Positions 26,161 to 34,715 of a stretch of DNA of 64,000 nucleotides are shown piece after piece. Origin of the DNA: Mycolicibacterium aurum (GTDB lineage: Bacteria; Actinomycetota; Actinomycetes; Mycobacteriales; Mycobacteriaceae). How positions within the stretch are numbered: position 1 is the stretch's first letter; every line of letters starts with the position of its first letter. The DNA is taken from contig NZ_LR134356.1 of assembly GCF_900637195.1 (NCBI RefSeq), forward strand, positions 5,828,001-5,892,000, written 5' to 3'. The notes beneath the pieces are model-generated. The model was not told the DNA's origin, did no database searches, and saw only the letters and a list, made by a program, of their open reading frames with translations. The translations under genes and the position numbers were made by a program.

Positions 26161-26706
26161 ATGCGCCGCGACGCCGCCGTCAACCGTCGACGGCTCCTGA
26201 CCGCCGCCGAAGCGGTGTTCGCCGAGCGCGGGCCTGCAGCCACCCTCGACGATGTCGCCGCCGCCGCAGAGGTGGGCCCCGCCACCCTGTATCGACATTT
26301 CGCGAACAAAGAGGAGCTGGTGCAGGAGGTGCTCCGTAGCTTCTTCCAACGCCTCATCGACGTCGCGGGCCGCGCGGCCGACGCACCGGCTGCGGACGGA
26401 CTTGAGGCATTTCTGAGCACCGTGGGCGTGGAACTGGCCGAAAAGAGCGGACTTTCGGCTCCGGTGTGGGGCGAGCTGGCACCGGTGTCACTGGTGACCG
26501 AGCTGCGCGACCTCTCCACCGAACTGCTCACGCGCGCACAGCGTGCCGGTGCCGTGCGTCAGGACGTGACCCCCGATGACATCGCTGCCGCGGTCTGGGC
26601 GCTGCGCGGCGTCATCCAATCTGAGCGCATCGATCCGGCCCGCCGCGGTCAGCAACTGTGGCGGCGGCACCTGGACATCATTCTGCGAGGCTTGCGAGCC
26701 GGGTGA
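26161..26706 (+). CDS. TetR/AcrR family transcriptional regulator
   Basis: The 181-residue regulator has its HTH at residues 26-50 (ATLDDVAAAAEVGPATLYRHFANKEELV) and a SbtR-like C-terminal ligand domain beginning FFQRLIDVAGRA. ATG 26161 is the first codon that gives a full N-terminal helix (MRRDAAVNRRRLLTAAEAVF). It is divergent from the SDR-amidase-LLM set, a usual arrangement for a TetR repressor controlling both itself and its neighbour. Inducer unknown. Confidence 0.9.
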   Translation: MRRDAAVNRRRLLTAAEAVFAERGPAATLDDVAAAAEVGPATLYRHFANKEELVQEVLRSFFQRLIDVAGRAADAPAADGLEAFLSTVGVELAEKSGLSAPVWGELAPVSLVTELRDLSTELLTRAQRAGAVRQDVTPDDIAAAVWALRGVIQSERIDPARRGQQLWRRHLDIILRGLRAG

Positions 26707-26753
26707 AGCGGCCTCACCGTCACCGCGTCACGAAGCTGACATCCCGTGAGAGG

Positions 26754-26898
26754 TCATTGCGCGGCGTCTAACATCGCCAGATCCCGGTGCATGCACACGA
26801 TCCCGGCGACGGGCGCGGAGTACCGGCCTGTCCGGCAGGAACTTTCGTGACGAATGCCGGCGGTGCACGATCTCTTCGAACTGACTTGCCCGTGTCAT
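26754..26898 (-). pseudogene. Nitroreductase family remnant with internal deletion and frameshift
   Basis: From ATG 26898, preceded by GAGGAAGAG, the frame reads MTRASQFEEIVHRRHSSRKF then LPDRPV, the usual FMN-binding N-terminus of a nitroreductase. After 26 codons the match jumps to the +1 frame (26822-26754), which reads SAPVAGIVCMHRDLA then MLDAAQ and stop. This is the mid-protein core strand normally more than 100 residues later. So an internal deletion removed most of the gene and the C-terminus is also gone. It lies 14 bases after the SDR stop (26913), so it was probably the second gene of that operon. Family assignment rests on recalled motif patterns. Confidence 0.7.
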
Positions 26899-26912
26899 GT
26901 CGTATCTCTTCC

Positions 26913-27641
<729 letters not shown>

Positions 27642-27775
27642 GCGTCATCCCTCTCACAGTCCGTCGTGCCGTCTTCGACGATCGCATCGACGACGCGGCC
27701 CGTGACCCCGTGAAACCCGTGGTCTGCGGCCGCGGTTCACCGGCTACGGAGTCCACGGCCCGATACGGTCATGTC

Positions 27776-28147
27776 GTGCAGCCGTCCGATCACCCACGCG
27801 GAAACCCAGAAGAGCCGGATTACCGGTTCACGCTGGCCAACGAGAGAACGTTTCTCGCCTGGATCCGGACATCACTGGCGCTGATCGCCGGCGGCGTGGC
27901 AGTGGTGCAGTTTCTTCCCGCCTTCGGCATTGCCGGCGTACGACACGCGCTGAGCGTCGTCCTCACCGCCGGTGGCGGTGTCCTGGCGGTACTCGCCGTC
28001 AACCGCTGGCGACGAGTGCAGACCGCGATGCGGCACGGAGAGGATCTGCCTCCGACACACGTGCCTGCCGTGCTGGGTGTGGGCATCTTCGTCATCACCG
28101 TCGCGGTACTGGTCGTGCTGTTCGTCTGGCCGCCGGGAGGCCCGTGA
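27776..28147 (+). CDS. DUF202 membrane protein (YidH-like)
   Basis: The 123-residue membrane protein starts at GTG 27776 (VQPSDHPRG). It has the DUF202 signature YRFTLANERTFLAWIRTSLAL (residues 17-37) and three membrane helices with Arg-rich cytosolic loops (NRWRRVQTAMRHGE). Length matches E. coli YidH. Function is not known for the family. It is followed 1 base later by a second DUF202 gene, so the two probably form a heteromeric pair. Confidence 0.85.
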   Translation: MQPSDHPRGNPEEPDYRFTLANERTFLAWIRTSLALIAGGVAVVQFLPAFGIAGVRHALSVVLTAGGGVLAVLAVNRWRRVQTAMRHGEDLPPTHVPAVLGVGIFVITVAVLVVLFVWPPGGP

Positions 28148-28148
28148 C

Positions 28149-28472
28149 GTGCGGGATGACAATCAGAGCAAGCCTGGCCTGCAGGCGGAGCGTACGTCGC
28201 TGTCCTGGGAACGCAGTGCGTTCGGGTTCCTCGTCGGTGGCGCCCTCATCCTGCTCCGCCCCCATGGTGCCCTGGAATTGGGCCGGACCGCGCTCGCCTC
28301 TCTCGCCGGAGCGCTCGCGCTGCTCGTCCTCGCCCTCGGTTACCTCAGATCGCGCCGGCTCCTCGGCGGCGCGCGCGGCACACCACCAGCCGGCGTCGAG
28401 GTGAGCCTATTGGGTTACGGCACGGCACTTTTCGCTCTGTCGATCATCGTTGTGCTGGTGTTCTCCCGCTGA
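28149..28472 (+). CDS. Second DUF202 membrane protein (YidG-like)
   Basis: The 107-residue protein starts at GTG 28149, 1 base after the first DUF202 stop. It carries the shorter DUF202 variant: LQAERTSLSWERSAFGFLVG, three hydrophobic segments and a polar loop LRSRRLLGGARG. The ERT-W-R core is shared with its neighbour, but otherwise the two differ greatly, like the yidH/yidG pair. It is 17 bases upstream of the enoyl-CoA hydratase gene. Cellular role unknown; membrane location is clear. Confidence 0.85.
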   Translation: MRDDNQSKPGLQAERTSLSWERSAFGFLVGGALILLRPHGALELGRTALASLAGALALLVLALGYLRSRRLLGGARGTPPAGVEVSLLGYGTALFALSIIVVLVFSR

Positions 28473-28489
28473 CTGGTTATGGTTGCGCG

Positions 28490-29263
28490 ATGAGCCTCGT
28501 CACCTATGAGTGCGACGATCACATCGCGACCATCACGCTCAACCGCCCCGAGGCGCGCAACGCCATCAACGGCGCGGTCCGTCAGGAGCTCAACGCCGCG
28601 TGGGAACGTTTCCGCGACGAGGAGGACGCGTGGGTCGGCATCCTGACCGCCACCGGTGACGTCTTCTGCGCCGGCGGCGACCTCAAAGACGGAGAGGGTT
28701 CGGTCGGCACCTTCGCAGGCACGTTCTGGGAGAAGCCGACCATCAACTCGTTCGAAAGCGGTATGGAGCTGTTCAAGCCGACCATCGCCGCCGTGCACGG
28801 GCCGTGCATCGGTTACGGGCTCACCGGAATCCTGTTCTGCGACTTCGTCATCGCCTCCCACCAGGCGACGTTCTCGTTCCCGGAAGTGCGGCTGGGGCTT
28901 GCGACCATCGTCGGCGCGATCCGGCTTCCGGAACGGGTTCGGTGGGCCGACGCCATGGAGATCTTGCTGACCGGCAAGCCGATGACCGCTGAGCGCGCCA
29001 AGGAGATCGGCCTGGTCTGGCGGCTGGTCGACGCCGACTCGCTGCAGGCGGAAGCGCACGCGTGGGCGCGCACCCTGACCGAGGCCGCACCGCTGGCCCA
29101 GCGGGCCACCAAAGAGGTCGCGATGCGCACGGCGAACATGGGGTGGATCGAGTCGGTCAGGTTCGGGGAGACGATGCGAAAGGTCGCGGCAGCCACCGAA
29201 GATGTCGCGGAAGGCATTCAGGCGTGGCGGGACAAACGCCGGCCACAGTGGCGGGGCCGCTAG
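28490..29263 (+). CDS. Enoyl-CoA hydratase/isomerase family protein
   Basis: The 257-residue crotonase-fold protein starts at ATG 28490. It shows the N-terminal ITLNRPEARNAIN, the oxyanion-hole strand VFCAGGDLKDG near 62-72, GPCIGYGLTGIL near 104, and FSFPEVRLGLATIVGA near 128, where the catalytic Glu region of hydratases lies. The GGD motif is conserved. It probably hydrates or isomerises an enoyl-CoA in beta-oxidation or a side pathway. It is not obviously in an operon with other beta-oxidation genes. Confidence 0.92.
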   Translation: MSLVTYECDDHIATITLNRPEARNAINGAVRQELNAAWERFRDEEDAWVGILTATGDVFCAGGDLKDGEGSVGTFAGTFWEKPTINSFESGMELFKPTIAAVHGPCIGYGLTGILFCDFVIASHQATFSFPEVRLGLATIVGAIRLPERVRWADAMEILLTGKPMTAERAKEIGLVWRLVDADSLQAEAHAWARTLTEAAPLAQRATKEVAMRTANMGWIESVRFGETMRKVAAATEDVAEGIQAWRDKRRPQWRGR

Positions 29264-29322
29264 GATGGACGCACACCGTGGGTTCAGGTCGATGCCCGGC
29301 AAGCACGTCCTGCGGAGAACAC

Positions 29323-30297
29323 ATGACTTTCCACCGCGTTGCTCTTCATTCGGAGGGCTCGGGAGTCCAGACCGACGATCCTGAACTCCTCCAGAAATAC
29401 CTTGACCACACCTACTCCGCCCACTTCGCGGTCGAAGCCCCCGCGTCGCACGGGGCATGCTCGTGGGAGCACTCGCGCACAGATGCCGGCGGCTACGCGA
29501 TCGAGGAGATGCGACACAGCGGCGAGGTGCTCCTCCGGTCCGACCACGTGCCGTCGGTGGTCGCGCTGAGAACCGTCACGGGCCGGGTCGAATGCGAGTA
29601 CGGCGGGATCTCCGGGGTGGCGGGACCCGGGGAATGGGTGCTTGCGTCCACCGGCGCCGACGGAGTGCGCATCCGCCTTCTCGATGCCGTGGTGCGCTCC
29701 ATCGTGCTGGACCGTTCGCTGGTGGCCGAGGCGGCGGCTGACCGCGCCACAACGTCGGTCCCGGTCATCCGGTTCACGGGCCGCATGCCGATCGATGCCG
29801 CCATGGCCGACACGCTCGATGCCACCGAACGATTCCTGCACCGGCTGCTGACCACAGCGCCGATGTCACAAGCCGCTCTGGTCCTGGGTGCAGCAGGCCG
29901 GATGGTCGCGAGTGCGGTGCTGGCGACCTTCCCGAACGATCTGCCGGCCGCGGCCGTCGATCCGCGAGATGAGCATCCGGCCCTGCTCCTGCAGGCGATG
30001 GACTTCATCGAGCGCAATGCGGCGCACGACATCGGCGTCGGCGACGTCGCCGCCGCCGTCTACCTCACGCCGCGCACCGTGCAGTACATGTTCCGCAACC
30101 ATCTCGGCACCACGCCGACGACCTATCTTCGCGAGGTCCGGCTCGCGCACGCGCGTGAGGAACTGCTCGCCGGCGACCGGCGGATGACCACGGTGGCCGC
30201 GGTCGCCGCGCGCTGGAAATTCGCGCACACCGGGCGGTTCGCCGTGCTGTACCGAGACACCTACGGGGAAAGCCCTCACGAGACGTTGCGGCGATGA
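29323..30297 (+). CDS. AraC family transcriptional regulator
   Basis: The 324-residue regulator starts at ATG 29323 (MTFHRVALHS). The C-terminal AraC-type double HTH spans about 225-322: IGVGDVAAAVYLTPRTVQYMFRNHLG and then VAAVAARWKFAHTGRFAVLYRDTYGESP, the conserved second recognition helix block. The N-terminal domain is a variable cupin-like ligand domain, as in the OxyR/AraC-binding actinobacterial proteins. It is downstream of the enoyl-CoA hydratase by 59 bases and convergent on the HadA-like gene. Ligand unknown. Confidence 0.9.
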   Translation: MTFHRVALHSEGSGVQTDDPELLQKYLDHTYSAHFAVEAPASHGACSWEHSRTDAGGYAIEEMRHSGEVLLRSDHVPSVVALRTVTGRVECEYGGISGVAGPGEWVLASTGADGVRIRLLDAVVRSIVLDRSLVAEAAADRATTSVPVIRFTGRMPIDAAMADTLDATERFLHRLLTTAPMSQAALVLGAAGRMVASAVLATFPNDLPAAAVDPRDEHPALLLQAMDFIERNAAHDIGVGDVAAAVYLTPRTVQYMFRNHLGTTPTTYLREVRLAHAREELLAGDRRMTTVAAVAARWKFAHTGRFAVLYRDTYGESPHETLRR

Positions 30298-30310
30298 GTT
30301 GCGAGCGGCG

Positions 30311-30760
30311 TCAGTCCGACGCGCTGCGGCCCGCCATGGTGGTGTAGTCCTCCTGCACGGTGTCACCATGCTGGTTGGTGATGCGGCTTCTGATCGTCAG
30401 GACATCCGCACCGAAGGCCTGGCGGAGCGAGTCGAGGCGGATGTGGCAGTACAGCGTGTCTCCGGCCCTGATCGGGCGAAGGAACCTCAGCCCCTGTTCT
30501 GACTGCACCACCTTCTCCTCGGTGATCGGAATGCCCGCATGCGCGAAGAACGCCATCTGGGCCTTCAGCCCGAAGATCGCGATGAAGGTGAGCGGCGCCA
30601 CGATGGCGTCGTGCCCGAGGGCGGCGGCTGCCTCCTCGTCGAAGTAGGCGTCGTCCTCGTTCTTGACCGCCGCCGCGTACTGGCGGATCTGTTCTCGACC
30701 GACGACAAAACAATCGGGATAGGTGTAGGTCATGCCAACAATGTCCGGCGATAGGGCCAC
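30311..30760 (-). CDS. HadA-like (FAS1-type MaoC) dehydratase
   Basis: The 149-residue single hot-dog protein closely resembles the HadA/HadC subunits of the mycobacterial FAS-II 3-hydroxyacyl-ACP dehydratase. GTG 30760 gives VALSPDIVGMTYTYPDCFVV, which aligns with the known HadA N-terminus; a 13-codon longer frame is unsupported. Further matches are APLTFIAIFGLKAQMAFFAH and QSEQGLRFLRPIRAGDTLYC. HadA-type subunits lack the catalytic hydratase-2 motif and need a HadB-like partner, which is not encoded nearby. It may partner the genomic HadB or act on another acyl-CoA. Confidence 0.87.
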   Translation of the reverse strand: MALSPDIVGMTYTYPDCFVVGREQIRQYAAAVKNEDDAYFDEEAAAALGHDAIVAPLTFIAIFGLKAQMAFFAHAGIPITEEKVVQSEQGLRFLRPIRAGDTLYCHIRLDSLRQAFGADVLTIRSRITNQHGDTVQEDYTTMAGRSASD

Positions 30761-30816
30761 CAGGAGCATGTGCCCGGCAATCACCCGTCCAAACGGCACG
30801 CGCGGAGGAACTCCCG

Positions 30817-31983
30817 TCAGCGGCGGTCGCGCAGAGCCGCCGCCCGCAGCGTCAGATGGTTGCGCTCGGCGACCGTGGACGCCCGTGCGGCGGCGTCGAC
30901 GTAGAGCGTGACGGCGGTGTCGATGTCACCGGCACGCTCGTGCAGGTAGGCAGACGACGCCGTATGGCGAGGCAGGTCGGGATCGAGTTCGGCCAGGGCC
31001 GCGAGCCCGGCATGCGGTCCGTCGGCCTCGCCCACGGCGACGGCACGGTTGAGCCGTACCACCGGGCTGTTCGTCAGCCGGACCAGCTCGTCGTACCACT
31101 CGACGATCTGCACCCAGTCCGTCTCTTCCACGGACTGGGCGTCGGCGTGCAGCGCCGCGATGGCCGCCTGCGCCTGGTACTCGCCGAGTCGGTCACGGGC
31201 CAACGCGGCCTGCAGCACGGCCACGCCCTCGGTGATCAGCTCGCGCCGCCACAGGTCGCGATCCTGCTCGGCGAGCGGGACCAGGCTGCCGTCGGCACGC
31301 GTCCGGGCCGGCTGCCGGGCGTGGTGCAGCAGAAACAGTGCGAGCAGTCCGGCGACCTCAGGGGCGTCGGTCGCCGCCGCGAGCTGACGGGCCAGCCGGA
31401 TCGCCTCCGAGGCCAGGTCGACATCGCCGCCGTATCCCTCGTTGAACACCAGGTACAGCACCTTCAGCACCGTGCGCAGGTCACCCGGCCGACCCGGTCG
31501 AACCTCGCCGACGACTCGCTTGGCACGGCTGATCCGCTGGGCCATCGTCGTCTCGGGCACCAGGTAGGCCTGGGCGATCTGCCGGGTCGTGAGCCCGCCC
31601 ACCGCCCTCAGGGTGAGCGCCACCGCCGAGGACGGGCTCAGCCGGGGATGCGCGCACAGGAAGTAGAGCGCCAGCGTGTCGTCGGCGGACTCGGTCAGCC
31701 CCGGCGGCGGCTCCCGGCTGAACTCCTGCTCACGACGCCGCCGTGCGGTGTCCGATCGCGTGAGGTCGATGAAGCGGCGCCACGCCGCCGTGACCAGCCA
31801 CGCCCTCGGGTCGTCCGGGCGGCGGTCCGGCCACGTCTCGACAGCGCGGATCAGGGCGTCCTGCACGGCGTCCTCGGCGGTCGCGAAATCCGCTCCCCTG
31901 TGGACGAGGGCCGCGAGCACCCCCGGGATCAGCGCCCGCAGCTCGTGGTCGTCCACTCTGCCCATCCCGGCACCCGTCGTCAC
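30817..31983 (-). CDS. RNA polymerase ECF sigma factor, ECF42-type with C-terminal extension
   Basis: The 388-residue protein has sigma region 2 (ATAEDAVQDALIRAVETWP, DDPRAWLVTAAWRRFIDL) and region 4 (VGGLTTRQIAQAYLVPETTMAQRISRAK), then a helical extension of about 200 residues (DUF6596, TPR-like). That layout with an adjacent DGPF/YCII gene defines group ECF42, which lacks an anti-sigma factor and uses the C-terminal extension for control. GTG 31983 overlaps the YCII stop (GTGA); ATG 31965 is also possible. An ECF42-like promoter is visible upstream of the YCII gene. Confidence 0.9.
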   Translation of the reverse strand: MTTGAGMGRVDDHELRALIPGVLAALVHRGADFATAEDAVQDALIRAVETWPDRRPDDPRAWLVTAAWRRFIDLTRSDTARRRREQEFSREPPPGLTESADDTLALYFLCAHPRLSPSSAVALTLRAVGGLTTRQIAQAYLVPETTMAQRISRAKRVVGEVRPGRPGDLRTVLKVLYLVFNEGYGGDVDLASEAIRLARQLAAATDAPEVAGLLALFLLHHARQPARTRADGSLVPLAEQDRDLWRRELITEGVAVLQAALARDRLGEYQAQAAIAALHADAQSVEETDWVQIVEWYDELVRLTNSPVVRLNRAVAVGEADGPHAGLAALAELDPDLPRHTASSAYLHERAGDIDTAVTLYVDAAARASTVAERNHLTLRAAALRDRR

Positions 31984-32387
31984 TCGGTAACGGTCGTCGG
32001 CGCACCCATGAACGGCCGCACCTCCAGCCATTCGTGGATCGGCCGGCCACCGGCGCCCGGCGCTGCCGACAATTCTCCGGCCAACTCGACGGCGCGCGTG
32101 TAGGAATCCACGTCCACGATCATGAAGCCGGCAATCAGATCTTTGGTCTCGGCGAACGGGCCGTCGGTCACCGGGGGCTTCCCGTCACCGTCGTACCGGA
32201 CCCAGGCGCCGTCGGCGGCCAGTGCCTGGCTGTCGACGTATTCGCCGCTGGCTCGCAGGCGGTCCGCGAAGTCCTCCATGTACTGGATGTGCGCCTCGAT
32301 CTCGGCGGTCGTCCATCTGTCCATCGGGACGCTGTTCACAGCTTCCGGCGCGCCGCGGTAGTGCTTGAGGAACAGGTACTTCGCCAT
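31980..32387 (-). CDS. YCII/DGPF-domain protein, ECF42 partner
   Basis: The 135-residue protein has the YCII-related fold with the signature VTDGPFAETKDLIAGF at about 73-88, which gives the DGPF family its name, and the usual N-terminus MAKYLFLKHY. Such proteins are encoded beside ECF42 sigma factors and are the main or only members of their regulons; their biochemical role is not established. It overlaps the sigma gene by 4 bases and is probably transcribed from the TGTCGA promoter at 32435-32461. Confidence 0.9.
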   Translation of the reverse strand: MAKYLFLKHYRGAPEAVNSVPMDRWTTAEIEAHIQYMEDFADRLRASGEYVDSQALAADGAWVRYDGDGKPPVTDGPFAETKDLIAGFMIVDVDSYTRAVELAGELSAAPGAGGRPIHEWLEVRPFMGAPTTVTE

Positions 32388-32406
32388 CAGGTTCTCCCTT
32401 CGGTAC

Positions 32407-32424
32407 GTGACCCGTGTTGGTCAC
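32407..32424. promoter_or_regulatory. Inverted repeat near the start of the ECF42 operon transcript
   Basis: GTGACC (32407-32412) and GGTCAC (32419-32424) form perfect 6-bp arms around a 6-bp spacer, extendable by two further pairs beyond one mismatch. It lies between the predicted -10 element and the YCII start, where a bound repressor would block transcription. Confidence 0.4.
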
Positions 32425-32434
32425 TTACCCCTGG

Positions 32435-32461
32435 GACGGAGCCGCGACTCCATTCTCGACA
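32435..32461 (-). promoter_or_regulatory. Putative ECF42 promoter (TGTCGA-N17-CGTC)
   Basis: On the minus strand TGTCGA (32461-32456) is followed after 17 bases by CGTC (32438-32435). This lies 48 bases upstream of the YCII start and is oriented to drive the YCII-sigma operon. TGTCGA is the -35 motif described for ECF42 promoters, and CG-containing -10 elements are usual for ECF factors. The match suggests autoregulation. Confidence 0.55.
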
Positions 32462-32610
32462 TCCGGCGTACCGGGCAGCTGACGGGCCAAACCCGCCGTG
32501 GCGAATTCGTTATCGAGGTTTGTCCCATTTGCCACTTGGGTAACTCTAGTCACAGCGACGGGACGCCGGCGCACTCCACATCCGAAGAAAGAGTCGAATG
32601 GATCATTTGA

Positions 32611-33078
32611 ATGAATACCGTCCTTTACTTCAGCGCCAGCGGCACCATCTATGAAACTCGGGCCTACACCAAGGCCGACATCGACCGCCTGATCCAGGAC
32701 CAGGGTCTGTACTGCCTGACCAGCGACGACCGGCAGTTCGATTTCTGGTTCAGCCCCTCGGCACGCAACTGCCAGCGCCGCGTCAATCGAGCCGCGACCG
32801 AGCTTCTCCTGGCAACAACACAATTGAATGCGAAGTCGGTGCCTCTGCTGCGCGGCGCCGTCGTCATCGCGACCCACGATTCCGACGGCGACCTCGATGG
32901 ACTGAGCTGGCAGCAGCTGGACGAACTGGTCCGGCACAGTCGCTCGCTGTCCAAGCGCGACGACCGGGTGCTCAACCGCCGCATCCTGCGCGAGGACCAC
33001 GCCCGCAAGGCCGCCGCCGCGCCGGTGGCCCCCGCGCCGGTCAGCTGCGCGCGACCGCGAGTGGCCGCGCACCGCTGA
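32611..33078 (+). CDS. Hypothetical protein, mycobacterial type
   Basis: The 155-residue protein starts at ATG 32611 (MNTVLYFSAS). It contains a polar alpha/beta N-terminal half (YTKADIDRLIQDQGLYCLTSDD, then FDFWFSPSARNCQRRVNRAA), a middle strand RGAVVIATHDSDGDL, a helix SWQQLDELVRHSRSL and a C-terminal Ala/Pro/Arg tail. No family is recognised. The codon pattern looks coding, but the ribosome site is weak (GAAAGAG is about 18 bases away). It is divergent from the ECF42 pair and convergent on the CbiM-like gene. Confidence 0.7.
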   Translation: MNTVLYFSASGTIYETRAYTKADIDRLIQDQGLYCLTSDDRQFDFWFSPSARNCQRRVNRAATELLLATTQLNAKSVPLLRGAVVIATHDSDGDLDGLSWQQLDELVRHSRSLSKRDDRVLNRRILREDHARKAAAAPVAPAPVSCARPRVAAHR

Positions 33079-33087
33079 CCGTCGGGC

Positions 33088-33765
33088 TCAGGCGGGACTG
33101 AACAGCCGAGGCTCCAGCCAGGCTCCGTCCCTGAACCGCTGACCCGCCTTCGCGGCCGCCAGCACCGCCAGGTCCGCCAGCGGTTCCAGCACGACCACCA
33201 GCATGTACGCAGCACCGAATGTGGCCACGCTGGTGAAGGTTTCGACGGTGAGACCCTGCCCGTAGATCGCCCAGAACGCCACCCACGACACGATCCCGGC
33301 CTGATAGGTGACGGAGAGAGTCAGGGCCTGGCGGTACTTCAGGTTCACGTAGGCGGTCTGCGGGGCAATGGTCTTGTGTGCCACGTACTGCAATGCGAAC
33401 AGCGGTACCAAGAGCGTCGTGACGTTCATGCCGTACTGGGGCAGATCGAACGGCGCGACGAGCAGGCCCTGGATCAACAGACCGAGGGCCAGACCGAATG
33501 CGGTCGGCGCCACCCCGAACAGCAGGAACAGCGTCGACCCGAGGATGAGGTGAACCTCGGAGACGCCCACCGGGAAGTGCGGGAAGATCTCGAAGAAGGC
33601 GAAGACCAACGCCGTGGTGACCCCGGTGCCGACGATCAGCGACCCGGCGCCGCGCTCCCTGAGGTGCTTCCACGCCGCGGTCAGCGCGTAAGCGCCTGCG
33701 CCACCCGCGGTTGCATAGCTCAGCGCGATCTTCGCGCCGTCGACGAGTCCTGGTTCGATGTGCAT
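33088..33765 (-). CDS. cbiM: CbiM-like cobalt/nickel permease (ECF transporter S-component type)
   Basis: The 225-residue membrane protein has about seven hydrophobic segments and begins MHIEPG. In the CbiM/NikM family, Met1 and His2 of the mature N-terminus bind the metal, and a further His lies in a later loop; here His63 (FPHFP) and His72 (SEVHLILG) are candidates. It is the last gene of a cobalt-type nitrile hydratase operon, so it most likely brings in cobalt for the enzyme. The usual partners CbiN, CbiQ and CbiO are not encoded nearby. Confidence 0.75.
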   Translation of the reverse strand: MHIEPGLVDGAKIALSYATAGGAGAYALTAAWKHLRERGAGSLIVGTGVTTALVFAFFEIFPHFPVGVSEVHLILGSTLFLLFGVAPTAFGLALGLLIQGLLVAPFDLPQYGMNVTTLLVPLFALQYVAHKTIAPQTAYVNLKYRQALTLSVTYQAGIVSWVAFWAIYGQGLTVETFTSVATFGAAYMLVVVLEPLADLAVLAAAKAGQRFRDGAWLEPRLFSPA

Positions 33766-33789
33766 GCCGAATTCCGTTCTGTCGCTGGG

Positions 33790-34098
33790 TCAGTGGTGGT
33801 CGTCGTGGACTGCGTGATCGCCATCGTCGGTGATCAGTGGGGCGGTGAGGATCTGGCGTTGGTCGACCACGTCCTCCAGGGCGGCGACCCAGTGGTCGTA
33901 GTACTCCCACTCACCCCGCACCGGTTCCGGAGCCGTTTCCCAGGCACCGATGGTGTCGATCAGGTTCTGCTGGAACTCGCTCCAGGGATAGTGGCCGAAC
34001 TCCGAGAGCGCCAACGCCAGTCCGAACGCCCGGCGCTGCCATTCGTGATCGAAGGAGGGCGCGGCCTGGTCGGTGGTGCAGGTGTTGTGCAGTTTCAT
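33790..34098 (-). CDS. Nitrile hydratase accessory/activator protein (beta-subunit N-terminal-like)
   Basis: The 102-residue protein resembles the p14K/NhlE-type activators of cobalt nitrile hydratases, which exchange alpha subunits and deliver cobalt. HEWQRRAFGLALALSEFG near residues 18-35 mirrors EEWEKRIFGIHVAMMGLS of the beta subunit, as is known for the family. It ends in a His/Asp-rich tail (DDGDHAVHDDHH) that could hold metal. ATG 34098 overlaps the alpha stop (ATGA). Its position directly after alpha is the standard one. Confidence 0.85.
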   Translation of the reverse strand: MKLHNTCTTDQAAPSFDHEWQRRAFGLALALSEFGHYPWSEFQQNLIDTIGAWETAPEPVRGEWEYYDHWVAALEDVVDQRQILTAPLITDDGDHAVHDDHH

Positions 34099-34715
34099 GC
34101 GCTCTTTCCTGCCAGGGCGACGCCCATCATCGATTCGGTGGTGACCAGGTCCATCAGCTGCTCGTCGGTGAAACCCTCGGTGCCCGAGGGGCGTTCGGGA
34201 ATGACGAACCATCGCGAGTGGCCACTGGAATCCCAGACCTTGATCTCGGTCTCGTCCGGCAGCGGCACACCGACCTCGGCCAGCACCGCACGCGGTTCGC
34301 GCGCCGCGCGGGCGCGGAACACCGGATCCTTGTACCAATACGGCGGCAGCCCGAGCACCGGCCACGGAAAGCACGAGCACAGGGTGCAGATCACCAGGTT
34401 GTGCACACCGGGGACGTTGGCGACAGCCTGCAGGTGCTCGCCCTCGGCACCGGCCATCCCTTCGGGCAGATCCAGCTCCTCCAACGCCGCCGGGGTGTCG
34501 ACCACCACCCGGGCGGCGAAGTCCGGATCGGTCCACGCTTTGACCACGATCTTCTGGCCGTTCAGCGGCGTCATCTCCGACTCGAAGTAGGCCAGCACCT
34601 TGTCCACGGTCTGACCTGTGATGACCCCCTTCTCGATCAGCAGACGCTCCAGCGCGTGCACACGGGCGGCACTGGACTGCTCGCGGTCGGACGGGTAGGC
34701 AAACTGATCGGTCAC
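34095..34715 (-). CDS. nthA: Nitrile hydratase alpha subunit, cobalt type
   Basis: The 206-residue subunit carries the metal site CTLCSC (Cys110, Cys113, Ser114, Cys115), where Thr at the second position marks the cobalt type rather than the iron type (CSLCSC). The two last Cys are normally oxidised to sulfinic and sulfenic acid. FPWPVLGLPPYWYK follows as in all family members. The enzyme hydrates nitriles to amides in the cytoplasm as an alpha2beta2 complex. GTG 34715 overlaps the beta stop (GTGA) and is preceded by GAGGAGGA. Confidence 0.95.
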   Translation of the reverse strand: MTDQFAYPSDREQSSAARVHALERLLIEKGVITGQTVDKVLAYFESEMTPLNGQKIVVKAWTDPDFAARVVVDTPAALEELDLPEGMAGAEGEHLQAVANVPGVHNLVICTLCSCFPWPVLGLPPYWYKDPVFRARAAREPRAVLAEVGVPLPDETEIKVWDSSGHSRWFVIPERPSGTEGFTDEQLMDLVTTESMMGVALAGKSA

